This document shows, piece by piece, positions 43,987-52,664 of a stretch of DNA of 64,000 bases (positions are counted from its first letter, which is position 1; each line of letters opens with the position of its first letter). This DNA comes from MED-G105 sp038522945 (lineage in GTDB: Bacteria > Pseudomonadota > Alphaproteobacteria > Caulobacterales > Parvularculaceae): positions 186,001 to 250,000 of the forward strand of contig JBCBJV010000002.1 of assembly GCA_038522945.1 (NCBI GenBank). The letters are read 5' to 3'. Both the position numbers and the translations under genes were made by a program. Under the pieces are notes generated by a model that was not told the origin of the DNA, did no database searches, and saw only the letters and a program-made list of their open reading frames with translations.

Positions 43987-44655
43987 TTATTCGGCGCTCA
44001 AGGACACCCTAGAATAATAGCCGGTGAACCAATCACGCCACTCGCCAGTGTCACTGTTAAGTTGCTGAAAATGTTGCTTAATTCGCCCATCGGCAAGAAG
44101 GGACCAAGTCCCGGTGAAGGAAGCCGAACGGCCATTGTGATAGTGAATTTCCCCTGTCAGGACCATGTCACCATCGACACTTAAACCGCCGGTATAGTCG
44201 ATGACCGCGCCGCTAGAGACCCAGACCTGACGCCATGTGTCCTCGATGGGGTCATAAAAGTTCATGCTCTGGCCGGTGGACCCGCTTGCCCCCTCCCAGC
44301 GTTCCAAAATGAGACAACCATTTTCAGCTGACGTGATCCGGTTGACCCCAACATGCTTGCCGGATGGGTCGGTCACATCCCAGGTGCCAAGCCAGAAATC
44401 GAACTGCCGGTAGGCTTCCGATGAACAGGCCGATTGTTGCGCGTTGGACGGGGTGACCGGTGAGGTGTTGGTCTGCGCTGAGGCTTCTTGCCCGCCGACC
44501 AAGACAATTGCCGCGCTCAATAACCCCAGACGAAACAAAACCTGGCGACGAATGTCGGCGCGGAAGGTGGGTTTGCGATGAATGCCTTCTCGACGAAAGG
44601 CCTTGCGGAACATGGGAAAGCAAGAATCAGGCACGCGCAAAACTATTGGTATCAT
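43987..44655 (-). CDS. Exported DUF1579-like protein
   Basis: A 222-residue protein with a long basic N-terminus and a hydrophobic signal (VLFRLGLLSAAIVLVGGQEASAQ, about 39-61), then a lipocalin-like beta domain starting RQFDFWLGTWDV and containing ENGCLILERWEGASGS, typical of DUF1579-like proteins. The ligand is unknown. AAAGGGGATC precedes the ATG. Divergent from the AraC-type gene, with a shared 157-bp control region. Confidence 0.65.
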   Translation of the reverse strand: MIPIVLRVPDSCFPMFRKAFRREGIHRKPTFRADIRRQVLFRLGLLSAAIVLVGGQEASAQTNTSPVTPSNAQQSACSSEAYRQFDFWLGTWDVTDPSGKHVGVNRITSAENGCLILERWEGASGSTGQSMNFYDPIEDTWRQVWVSSGAVIDYTGGLSVDGDMVLTGEIHYHNGRSASFTGTWSLLADGRIKQHFQQLNSDTGEWRDWFTGYYSRVSLSAE

Positions 44656-44812
44656 GATTGATCCCCTTTAGTGCCGAGCCCTTGGGTTGGATCTCAGCGC
44701 GTTCCCTCTCGTATGTCCAGTCCGACGGTGAAAGCTGGCCATTTTGGCTTTGACGCGGCACAACCTCCGTGATTGCACTACCCCTGGACATCAACTCCTT
44801 TAGACGGTTTCG

Positions 44813-45862
44813 ATGGGCGCTGTTTCTTCTTTGTTTGTCCGCAAGGTCATCGCCGCTGCAAGTGAGACGGCGGACAAACCGTCCTTGTTGAAATCCTTCG
44901 GTCTCGACCCCGGAGACGGGATTGACATGGCCGTCATGGTCGACAACGAGCAGTACTATGCCTTGTTGGAACACCTAGCTGAGTGCGACCGCAATGGCGT
45001 CCGGTTTCAACTGAAGGCGGGCGCCTCCATGCGGTGTGATGACTATTCCGCCTTCGGCCTTGCCTGGAAATCCGCCCCGTCAATCCGCAGCTCCTGGGAA
45101 CGTGCTGAGCGTTTTGGCAAGTTTCTCCAAAATGTTGCGCCCTACCGTGTTGAAACCCATGACGACGGCGCCTGGTTCACCATGGTGAGAAAAGGCGAGC
45201 GCCGCGGTCTTCAACTATCCAATGAAGCGACCCTCGCCAGTGTTCTGTCAATTTGCCGCGAGGTCTCGGATGCGAACTGGATGCCGTCAGCGATAAATTA
45301 TCAGCATGCGCCCTTTCAGGATGTCAAAGTCTATGAAGACCATTTCCGTTGTCCGGTCACGTTCAACGCCCCGCGCAATGGTATCTTCCTGACCAACGAT
45401 ATCCTTGATGCGCCTACTCGGCTGGGGGACGAAGGCCTCTCGCGGTTCTTTCTGGCGCACCTGGAAACAGAACTGACCAAAGTCATGGCTGTCCAAGCAG
45501 CGGTAGAAGGTAACCTAAAGGATAGGTCGAACGAGCATTCCCTTGCCCAAAGGGTGCAAACTGAAATCTCCCGGTCGTTAAGCGAAGGCATCCCCAAAAT
45601 GGAAAATGTCGCTCTCGAACTGGGTCTCAGCGCTCGGAGCTTACACCGGCGGCTCAGTGATGAGGGCGTTTCGTTCAATGCGCTCGTTGAAAAAAGCCGG
45701 CAGCGGGTTGCTCAAGAACTTTTAAAAGACCCCACCTACTCCCTGGCAGAGATTGCGTTTCTGACGGGCTTTTCTGAACAGAGCGCTTTCAGCCGCGCTT
45801 TTAAGCGATGGGTCGGGCAAACACCCGCTGCCTTTCGCAAGCAATCTCTCATCCCGGCCTGA
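44813..45862 (+). CDS. AraC-family regulator with arabinose-binding-like N-domain
   Basis: A 349-residue protein. The N-terminal two-thirds resemble the OruR/ArgR-like AraC class that starts with a helical FVRKVIAAASE segment and contains an FGLAWKSAPSIRSSWERAERFGKF stretch. The C-terminal 90 residues hold the two helix-turn-helix motifs (MENVALELGLSARSLHRRLSDEGVSFNALVE and YSLAEIAFLTGFSEQSAFSRAFKRWVGQTPAAFR). The two genes downstream on the same strand are likely targets by position. Confidence 0.88.
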   Translation: MGAVSSLFVRKVIAAASETADKPSLLKSFGLDPGDGIDMAVMVDNEQYYALLEHLAECDRNGVRFQLKAGASMRCDDYSAFGLAWKSAPSIRSSWERAERFGKFLQNVAPYRVETHDDGAWFTMVRKGERRGLQLSNEATLASVLSICREVSDANWMPSAINYQHAPFQDVKVYEDHFRCPVTFNAPRNGIFLTNDILDAPTRLGDEGLSRFFLAHLETELTKVMAVQAAVEGNLKDRSNEHSLAQRVQTEISRSLSEGIPKMENVALELGLSARSLHRRLSDEGVSFNALVEKSRQRVAQELLKDPTYSLAEIAFLTGFSEQSAFSRAFKRWVGQTPAAFRKQSLIPA

Positions 45863-45994
45863 CAACCATCGGGTTCTGAAATTGACTTTGGCGGCGCCGG
45901 TCAAAAGCACGGCGGCAGCGGTCAAGAATAGACTGCATGACCGTCCTATCTCTTTCCTCATTGAACACCACCTTGAATGACGGGAGAGACTGAC

Positions 45995-46585
45995 ATGCCA
46001 AAGAAAATCTTTATCTGGGTCGCCCATCCACGCCCTGGTAGTTTGTGTACGGCCATTGCCGATGCGTATCAGGAGGAGGCAAAGCGCAAAGGTGCCGAAG
46101 TTCGGCGCATAGACCTTGTTGATATGCGATTTGATCCGCATTTTGAGGGGTACAAAGGTGCGGCAGCCTTAGAGCCGGATCTCATCGCATGGCAGGAAGC
46201 GGTTGGCTGGGCCGATCACCTTTTTGTGGTTCATCCCTATTGGTGGGGCGCGATGCCAACACAAGCAAAAGCGGTGCTTGATCGGGCGCTAACGCCGGGC
46301 TTTGCCTACAAGTACCATAAGCGCGGCGTGAAATGGGACAAGCTCCTGACCGGCAAGACAGCTGACGCGATCATCACGTCTGATACCCCACCGCTTCTGG
46401 ACACCTTCTTGTACAATAAACCAGCGCGCCGTGTGCTGAAAAACCAGGTGCTTGGGTTCTGCGGTATCGCCACGCGGAAGATGGTCCAGTTTGGGTCGGT
46501 CAAACTTGCCACGCCGAAGAAAATCGAAGGATGGCTCGCAAAGGCCGCTCGGATGGGTGGCTCCGCAGCCGCTCGCATCAACTAA
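45995..46585 (+). CDS. Flavodoxin-fold NAD(P)H oxidoreductase
   Basis: About 196 residues of the NQO/KefF-like family: KKIFIWVAHPRPGSLCTAIADAY at the N-terminus (FMN phosphate loop) and DHLFVVHPYWWGAMPTQAKAVLDRALTPGFAY in the middle, the usual quinone-reductase signature. Probably reduces quinones or related compounds with FMN. The start at 45995 follows GGGAGAG. The DUF1772 gene follows by 24 bp, suggesting an operon. Confidence 0.85.
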   Translation: MPKKIFIWVAHPRPGSLCTAIADAYQEEAKRKGAEVRRIDLVDMRFDPHFEGYKGAAALEPDLIAWQEAVGWADHLFVVHPYWWGAMPTQAKAVLDRALTPGFAYKYHKRGVKWDKLLTGKTADAIITSDTPPLLDTFLYNKPARRVLKNQVLGFCGIATRKMVQFGSVKLATPKKIEGWLAKAARMGGSAAARIN

Positions 46586-46609
46586 GAAACGGACCCGCAG
46601 GAGATCATC

Positions 46610-47098
46610 ATGGAACTGAATACCTTTGCGTTCATCAGTGTTGACTTTGCCATCTTGAGTGCCGTCACAGGCGGCGTTTTTCAGGCCTTTTCTGACTTTG
46701 TTATGCGCGGCCTGCTTGCGGCTGCGCCGAAAAGCGGGATCGATGCCATGCAGATGATCAATCGAACGGTGATGCGCTCGACATTTCTGGCAATCCTATT
46801 GGGATTAGGCCCAGCGTCGATCATCTTTGCCATGTACAGTGCGGCCCATGCGGCGAGTGATGTAAGATTCTGGATCTTTCTGGCGACAGGGATCTATTTG
46901 ATTGGCGTCTTGGGGGTGACCATGGGGTTTAACGTTCCCATGAATAACCGACTCGCTACGCTTGATGCTTCGGCGTTTGAGGCAATTGGTTATTGGCGCG
47001 AGTATGGCCGAAACTGGACACGGTGGAACCATGTGCGGACCATTGGGTGTGTCGCGGCGTCAGTTAGCTACTTGATTGCTGCGGCCTTAAGTGTCTGA
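46610..47098 (+). CDS. DUF1772 family membrane protein
   Basis: A 162-residue protein with four membrane helices (about 7-30, 57-77, 86-106 and 141-160) and the family features NVPMNNRLA and WRxYGRNWTRWNHVRT. DUF1772 is related to anthrone oxygenases, so an oxidative role beside the flavin oxidoreductase is conceivable, but this is inference. GGAG lies before the ATG. A terminator follows. Confidence 0.75.
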   Translation: MELNTFAFISVDFAILSAVTGGVFQAFSDFVMRGLLAAAPKSGIDAMQMINRTVMRSTFLAILLGLGPASIIFAMYSAAHAASDVRFWIFLATGIYLIGVLGVTMGFNVPMNNRLATLDASAFEAIGYWREYGRNWTRWNHVRTIGCVAASVSYLIAAALSV

Positions 47099-47151
47099 CG
47101 AAGGCTTGGCGGTTGCGGGGCCAGCAGGTCAATAAATCAAATCAGTAAATT

Positions 47152-47180
47152 GGCCGGGACTTCGATCGTCCCGGCCTTTT
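47152..47180 (+). terminator. Terminator after the DUF1772 gene
   Basis: GGCCGGGAC and GTCCCGGCC, nine paired bases around TTCGATC, followed by TTTT. It stands between convergent genes. Confidence 0.88.
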
Positions 47181-47210
47181 ATGTATTTTGCAGGATGCAA
47201 GTGCGCTCGC

Positions 47211-48929
47211 TTAATTTGCCTTAGACGGATCAATACTTCCGCTGACTGCACCGTTAGCGAGTTTGGAAAGATCGCCATCTTCAATGCCCAACTCTTTCAT
47301 GAGGGCATCGAGAAGAGGGGCCTGGGTCCGGTATCGAAGGGCGGCGTTCACTGCCTGGTCCGCAACGCCGACGCCGCCGCCACCATTGTTGTCCCCACTG
47401 CCAGCGGACCCGCCATGGAGGCCATCCACATGGAGGATCTTGATGCCTTCAATGCGTTCCATCGGCTTAACCTGCTGTTCGATGATCGCGGGCAGGGCCT
47501 CAATGAGGGCTTGCTTGATCTGCATAGCGATTTGTTCCGCTGACAGAAGGTTTGCTGCCTCGTTGATGGCGCGCTTGCCGTCGGCTTCCACCGTATACAT
47601 GGCATTCATGGCATCGGCCCGCAGTTTCTCTGCCTCGGCCTCACCCTGCGCTGTAATACGTTCGCGTTCGGCAGTGGCCTCTGCTTCAATACGAACTGCT
47701 TCGGCTGTGTCGGCAGCGGCGATTTTCTCAGCTTCTGCAGCGACCTGAATTGCGATTGCCGCTTGCTCAGCAGCCTTGCGGGCCTCGATCAGCTCGATTT
47801 GCTTTTCCCGTTCGGCAATCTCAGTGGCATGGGTGGTCGCAACTTGTTCTGCCGCACGGGCAGCAATAGCGCGCGCTTCGTCTGCGGCGGCATCAGCTTC
47901 TGACTTTGCGCGGGATTTTTCAGCCACGGCAATGTCACTGTCCTGTTGGGCCAGTTCCACCTGTTTTTCTTTTTCAACGCGGGCGGCTTCAACGGCCTGC
48001 TCTTTTTCGATATCCCGCTCAGCAACGACCCGGTCGGCTTGAATGCCCGCTTCGCGGACTTGTTGCTGGGCAACGATTTTCGCTTGTTCCGCCTCGCGCT
48101 CACGTTCTGCCTGTTGCTGGGCGATCTGGGCCATTTGTGCAGCCTTGCGGATTTCAACTTCCCGCTGTTGCTCCAGGTTCGCGTACTCACTATCCCTGGC
48201 AATCTCTAGGCGTTGCTGTTCCGCATCAAGATTTTTGCGTTCAATCTCGACTTGCGTTTCCTGTTCGATATCATTGCGTTTCTTGCGGCGCGCTTCGATT
48301 TCTTCTGTCAGCTTGGTCAAACCTTCCGCGTCAAAGGCATTGTCCGGATTGAAGAACTCTTTAGACGTCTGATCGAGGCCGGTGAGTGAAACTGATTCCA
48401 GTTCCAGGCCGTTCTTCAGGATATCTTCAGAGACTGCCGCCTGCACCTTCTGGACGAAGTTCACGCGCTGCTCATGGAGTTCTTCCATGGCCATTTCGGC
48501 CGCAACGGCGCGCAGGGCATCGACGAATTTGCCTTCTACAAGTTCCTTCAGGAATTGGGGCTGCATGGTCCGTTGGCCGAGCGTCTGGGCGGCATTTGCG
48601 ATGGCTTCGACAGTGGGCTGTACACGGACGTAAAACTCCGCCTGCACATCAACCCGCATCCGGTCATGGGTGATCAGGGCCTGGTCATTAGCACGGCGCA
48701 CTTCCAGGCGCAGCGTATTCATGTTCACCGGGATGATTTCATGGAGGACCGGGAAGACGAGTGCGCCGCCGTTCATGATGACTTTCTGACCGCCGAAACC
48801 GGTTCGAACGAAAGATATCTCTTTCGAGGAGCGTCGATAAAGTCGTGCGAAGACGAGACCCGCAATCAAAAAGAATAGGACGACGACGATCAGACTCATC
48901 GCGATTATGTTCAGCTCAAAATCAGGCAT
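47211..48929 (-). CDS. yqiK: Flotillin-like protein (YqiK family)
   Basis: A 572-residue protein. One N-terminal membrane hairpin (IAMSLIVVVLFFLIAGLVFARLY) leads to an SPFH domain (SFVRTGFGGQKVIMNGGALVFPVLHEIIPVNMNTLRLEV), followed by a long Ala/Glu/Gln coiled coil from about 215 to 480 (EIEARRKKRNDIEQETQVEIERKNLDAEQQ) and a Gly-rich flexible part near the C-terminus. Flotillins form membrane microdomain scaffolds. Last gene of the PspA-like/YqiJ/flotillin operon. Confidence 0.93.
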   Translation of the reverse strand: MPDFELNIIAMSLIVVVLFFLIAGLVFARLYRRSSKEISFVRTGFGGQKVIMNGGALVFPVLHEIIPVNMNTLRLEVRRANDQALITHDRMRVDVQAEFYVRVQPTVEAIANAAQTLGQRTMQPQFLKELVEGKFVDALRAVAAEMAMEELHEQRVNFVQKVQAAVSEDILKNGLELESVSLTGLDQTSKEFFNPDNAFDAEGLTKLTEEIEARRKKRNDIEQETQVEIERKNLDAEQQRLEIARDSEYANLEQQREVEIRKAAQMAQIAQQQAEREREAEQAKIVAQQQVREAGIQADRVVAERDIEKEQAVEAARVEKEKQVELAQQDSDIAVAEKSRAKSEADAAADEARAIAARAAEQVATTHATEIAEREKQIELIEARKAAEQAAIAIQVAAEAEKIAAADTAEAVRIEAEATAERERITAQGEAEAEKLRADAMNAMYTVEADGKRAINEAANLLSAEQIAMQIKQALIEALPAIIEQQVKPMERIEGIKILHVDGLHGGSAGSGDNNGGGGVGVADQAVNAALRYRTQAPLLDALMKELGIEDGDLSKLANGAVSGSIDPSKAN

Positions 48930-48983
48930 ATTAGGCTCTCTCCATCGGGTTTGGGGGCGAGGTCAATTGCGTTGCGTATTGCC

Positions 48984-49703
48984 TTAAGCGGCCTCGTCAG
49001 CGCTGCCTCTTGCCTTTTCAGGATTTGAAGCAAGCGCCGTGCTTTCATTGGCAATGACCAGGTAAGTCGCTCCCTTTTTTTCAACAATCAGAACGTCATC
49101 GTTCTGGGTAAAGATGTCTTTTTCCCGGTCTGGCTCTACCAGGATGTATTGAACGGTGCCCTTGGCATCCCTGAGCTTTGCTTCTGCGGGGGTGCCGGCC
49201 TGTGCGGTGCCGCGGATCACCGTGGCAACTCGGCCCACAAAGCTGGCAGTGGAAACCGCATCTGTTTCTTCTTTGGGCATAACTCGGGCCATGCCGAGCC
49301 CAATCGTTCGTGTGCCAAACAATGCAGCAACAAGTGCCAAGGGGATGGCGATAAGCGTTGGCAGAAAACCGCCTAACGCTATGGTCGATAGGTTCTGAAC
49401 AGCAATCCCCGACAAGCCAAATGTCCCGCAGAATGCAGCGAGCAGGATTAAGATCGGCACTTTGCCAACGCACAACCAGGAAAGGCTTGCGGCGATGATG
49501 CCCTGGCCGCCCGCGTCAAGGCTCGGGCTATCACCATCCAGATCAAACTCCAGGCCGCCGTCGAAATCGGGTAGGGCTCTGTCGATTATCTCCGATAGGC
49601 CGCCGCCCATCAGTAGACCAATAATTTCCAGAAAGGCCAGGAACGCCATGAACCCCAAAGCCGCGGTGAAGGGGCTGAGGCTCGCGTGGAACAAATCCAT
49701 CAT
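48984..49703 (-). CDS. yqiJ: YqiJ-type membrane protein with OB-fold tail
   Basis: A 239-residue NfeD-like partner of flotillin. Helices lie at about 10-35, 65-90 and 98-125, followed by a C-terminal OB-fold-type beta domain (ASFVGRVATVIRGTAQAGTPAEAKLRDAKGTVQYILVEP). YqiJ and flotillin genes are commonly paired. The start overlaps the preceding gene by 4 bp (ATGA), so the two are coupled. Confidence 0.85.
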   Translation of the reverse strand: MMDLFHASLSPFTAALGFMAFLAFLEIIGLLMGGGLSEIIDRALPDFDGGLEFDLDGDSPSLDAGGQGIIAASLSWLCVGKVPILILLAAFCGTFGLSGIAVQNLSTIALGGFLPTLIAIPLALVAALFGTRTIGLGMARVMPKEETDAVSTASFVGRVATVIRGTAQAGTPAEAKLRDAKGTVQYILVEPDREKDIFTQNDDVLIVEKKGATYLVIANESTALASNPEKARGSADEAA

Positions 49704-50170
49704 TGTTCTCCCATTAGCCCGTCATGTAAGGCGGCGATCCGCTGGTCCAGATCGCGTAACCGTTCGCGTGATCCCACGCGTGGGCCTTCGTCCAAGTCAG
49801 TGATCAACGCCTCTATAGTTAAGATTTCGTCTTTCAGGAGGTCCAATTGCTGACGGTTGCGGGCGAGGTTTGCAGACCGGCCAGACTTTTCCGCAAGTGC
49901 GGCACGAGCGAGATCCTCTCGGCCTGCCTCAAGTGCCTGCCGGGCCAAATCGTTCAGATAATCAGGATGGAAATCAGCGCTGGCAAATGCCTTTGAAAGG
50001 CGATAGCGCTCTACAAGTGCGCGGCCGAGGCGCGCGCGCAAGTCTTCCAATGTGTCTTCGTGGCTAGGGCGAGTTGTCTCGGCCGCTTGTTCCGGTGCCG
50101 GAATTTCGAGAAATTCCGTTAATTGTTCAGCAATAAGGGATTTGATGCGCGCAAGTCTGTTTCTAGCCAT
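49700..50170 (-). CDS. PspA/IM30-like coiled-coil protein
   Basis: A 156-residue soluble, helical protein. The middle contains LNDLARQALEAGREDLARAALAEKSGR, the PspA-type helix pattern (A..AL..GREDLARAAL.RK), and it continues as a coiled coil to the C-terminus. The first 45 residues are shorter than in true PspA, which lacks this acidic linker. PspA-type proteins protect or reshape inner membrane; a role with flotillin follows from the operon. First gene, overlapping yqiJ by 4 bp. Confidence 0.65.
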   Translation of the reverse strand: MARNRLARIKSLIAEQLTEFLEIPAPEQAAETTRPSHEDTLEDLRARLGRALVERYRLSKAFASADFHPDYLNDLARQALEAGREDLARAALAEKSGRSANLARNRQQLDLLKDEILTIEALITDLDEGPRVGSRERLRDLDQRIAALHDGLMGEQ

Positions 50171-50372
50171 CTCATCCCCTTTCGATATTGAGATGGTGAT
50201 AGCAAGGCTTCATTTCAAGTAAGTGAACCTGGTTTGACTGGATGTGTGCGGGCAGAGAACCCCGATGCTGCCTGCGTCAAGTCGATTGACGGCGCCCTAG
50301 AAGAGCGTAGGGTGCGCGTCGATTCGTTAAACGGCGTTTGCTCGTTTCATCCTTTCAAAAAAGAGGTTTTTA

Positions 50373-51659
50373 ATGGCTGACGTGACCGTCATCGGCGCCC
50401 AATGGGGCGATGAGGGAAAAGGAAAGATCGTCGATTGGTTGTCGGCGCGCGCCGACGTGGTGGTCCGCTTTCAAGGCGGGCACAATGCCGGGCACACTTT
50501 GGTCATCGACGGGCAAGTCTATAAATTGTCCCTCCTGCCCTCGGGTGTCGTGCGCAAGGGCCGTCTCGGCGTGATTGGGTCTGGTGTTGTCGTGGACCCA
50601 GAAGCGCTCCTGGCCGAGATTGATCGGCTTGCGGACCAAGACGTAAAGATTACGCCTGACAACCTCGCCATTGCCGAGAATGCCTGTCTCATTCTGCCAG
50701 TGCATCAGGAACTGGACCAGATGCGCGAGACGTCCAATTCCGGTGTCAAAATAGGCACGACAAAGCGTGGGATCGGGCCTGCCTATGAGGATCGGGTGGG
50801 GCGGCGGGCAATCCGAGCCATCGATCTTCTCCACGAAGAGATACTTCCTGAGCGGATTGAAAACCTCCTGGTGCACCATAATGCCCTAAGGCGCGGCAAC
50901 GGCGCGGCTGAAGTTGACGGCGCTCAGTTGTTGTCATTTCTGCAAGGGGTTGCGCCGCGTATCGCGCCCTTTGTGAAACCGGTTTGGCGCTTGCTGGACG
51001 ATGCGCGCTTGACAGGTAAGCGGATCCTTTTTGAAGGTGCCCAAGGTGTCCTGTTGGATGTCGACCACGGAACCTATCCGTACGTGACCTCCTCCAATAC
51101 GGTGGCGGGCCAGGCGGCAACCGGTTCAGGGCTCGGTCCGCGTGCGGTCGGGTACGTTCTTGGTATTGTGAAAGCCTACACGACGCGTGTCGGCGAAGGC
51201 CCGTTTCCGACGGAGCAGGACAATGAGATTGGCGAACGGCTCGGCACGCGGGGCCATGAGTTTGGGACGGTCACCGGGCGAAAGCGTCGGTGCGGCTGGT
51301 TCGATGCCTGCCTTGTGCGCCAGTCCCTAAAGGTCGCCGGTGTCGACGGCATTGCGCTGACCAAACTGGACGTACTGGATGGGATGGAAAAAATCGATGT
51401 CTGCGTTGGCTATCGCATTAACGGCAAGATGTACGATTATCTCCCTGCCGGGCAGGGCCAAGGCGTCGAGGCGATCTATGAGACGATGGATGGCTGGTCC
51501 GGATCCTCAGAAAAAGCGCGGTCATGGGCGGATTTGCCTGCGGAGGCCGTCAAATATGTCCGTCGCATTGAAGAGCTGATCGAGTGCCCTGTCTCGTTGG
51601 TTTCAACGAGCCCGGAACGAGACGATGTGATCCTGATGCGGGACCCATTTCAGGGGTAG
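50373..51659 (+). CDS. purA: Adenylosuccinate synthetase
   Basis: A 428-residue GTP-dependent enzyme joining IMP and aspartate towards AMP. The GTP/Mg loop WGDEGKGKIVD is at 11-21, GHNAGHTLV at about 39-47, then TTKRGIGPAYEDR, FEGAQGVLLDVDHGTYPYVTSSN, and the Asp-binding region VTGRKRRCGWFD. Length is typical. AAGAGG precedes the ATG. Confidence 0.98.
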   Translation: MADVTVIGAQWGDEGKGKIVDWLSARADVVVRFQGGHNAGHTLVIDGQVYKLSLLPSGVVRKGRLGVIGSGVVVDPEALLAEIDRLADQDVKITPDNLAIAENACLILPVHQELDQMRETSNSGVKIGTTKRGIGPAYEDRVGRRAIRAIDLLHEEILPERIENLLVHHNALRRGNGAAEVDGAQLLSFLQGVAPRIAPFVKPVWRLLDDARLTGKRILFEGAQGVLLDVDHGTYPYVTSSNTVAGQAATGSGLGPRAVGYVLGIVKAYTTRVGEGPFPTEQDNEIGERLGTRGHEFGTVTGRKRRCGWFDACLVRQSLKVAGVDGIALTKLDVLDGMEKIDVCVGYRINGKMYDYLPAGQGQGVEAIYETMDGWSGSSEKARSWADLPAEAVKYVRRIEELIECPVSLVSTSPERDDVILMRDPFQG

Positions 51660-51758
51660 AACTCTCGCGGTTGTGAGATGATTAACGCCAAGTGGTAAGG
51701 CATTTTCAACGAGCAGCGGCTTATGACGCCGTTTTACGAGAGACGAAGGTGCTCAGGG

Positions 51759-52265
51759 ATGACAGAAAAAGCGACGGTGACAAAGAAAGCCACTTTGTCA
51801 AACAAAGATAAGATCTTCTGGGGGCTGATTTTCGCCGGCCTTTTAGGGTTTGTCATGTATGGGCGTGCGCCCGCCACAAGTGCTGAACAAACCTTCACCG
51901 GCGAGCCTGAGGTGGTTGCGGTTACGTTCGCTTCCGCCTGGTGCTCTGCGTGTAAGATCGTCAAGCCGCGGGTGGTCTCTGTGATGAGTGACTTCTCAAA
52001 TAGCCCTGTGAAGTTCGTCGAGCTTGATTTCACTTTTGGTCAGCGTACAGAAATTCGCGAAATTGCCGTAGAGAACGGCTTCACCTTACTCTACGATAAG
52101 CTGGCAGGCTCAACCGGGTTCACTGTTCTGGTCGATCGGGATACGGGTGGCATTATCGATACGCTCAGTGTCAATCATAACGAAGAGGCCATGCGGCAGG
52201 CAATTGACCGTGCACTGACAGTGGCTACAGCGCCTGCTGCAACACGGTCCGAAGCGGCCGGTTGA
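51759..52265 (+). CDS. Membrane-anchored thioredoxin-like protein
   Basis: About 168 residues from the Met at 51759. One N-terminal helix (FWGLIFAGLLGFVMYG, about 20-35) anchors a thioredoxin fold with active site WCSACK (61-66) and a cis-Pro-equivalent region around STGFTVLVDRDTG. The domain probably lies in the periplasm, where it could handle disulphides; the CSAC centre is typical of reductant-type thioredoxins. An earlier ATG at 51723 adds 12 residues. Confidence 0.8.
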   Translation: MTEKATVTKKATLSNKDKIFWGLIFAGLLGFVMYGRAPATSAEQTFTGEPEVVAVTFASAWCSACKIVKPRVVSVMSDFSNSPVKFVELDFTFGQRTEIREIAVENGFTLLYDKLAGSTGFTVLVDRDTGGIIDTLSVNHNEEAMRQAIDRALTVATAPAATRSEAAG

Positions 52266-52486
52266 CCGCGGCGACTGAGGCCATCAACGCCCTGATTCTA
52301 CTCGGCGCAAATTTAGACGATTTTTCTTGCTGAACGCCCGTTTTTAGGGCATTCTTAAACCGTTCCGAGGGGCGTCCCGCCTGTCGCCATTAGACGACAG
52401 CTCGTGCGACGTGCATCATGTTGATATCCTGCGGCCACACCCCCTCATGGAAGGCCGGTAACAGGGTGCCTATCGGCAATCAATGC

Positions 52487-52568
52487 GCGCCAGGGAGCAA
52501 GGGCATTTGGGACTGAGAGTGAACCCTTTGAACCTGATCCGGGTCATGCCGGCGTTAGGGACGGGACT
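52487..52568 (+). promoter_or_regulatory. TPP riboswitch (THI element)
   Basis: The aptamer landmarks occur in order: a CCAGGGAGC 5 prime box, ACTGAGAG (pyrimidine-sensing loop), ACCCTTTGAACCTGATC, and GGGTCATGCCGGCGTTAGGGA. Thiamine pyrophosphate binding normally switches off downstream thiamine genes. Here the next gene downstream, about 100 bp away, is a phosphodiester-glycosidase-like gene, not a known thiamine gene. Confidence 0.95.
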
Positions 52569-52579
52569 AAAATGCAAAG

Positions 52580-52637
52580 CCGCATTCCTCACCGCGAGGG
52601 CCCTAAAGCATGCACGCGGTGAGGGGCGGCGATGCGG
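52580..52637 (+). promoter_or_regulatory. Long hairpin, likely riboswitch expression platform
   Basis: Inner arms CCTCACCGCG (52587-52596) and CGCGGTGAGG (52615-52624), ten perfect pairs. Outer arms CCGCAT (52580-52585) and ATGCGG (52632-52637) extend it. It starts 12 bases after the aptamer. There is no good T-run after it, so either an attenuator with Rho or a translational switch is possible. Confidence 0.6.
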
Positions 52638-52664
52638 TAAGTTTGTAAGTTGCGAGTTGGTTTG

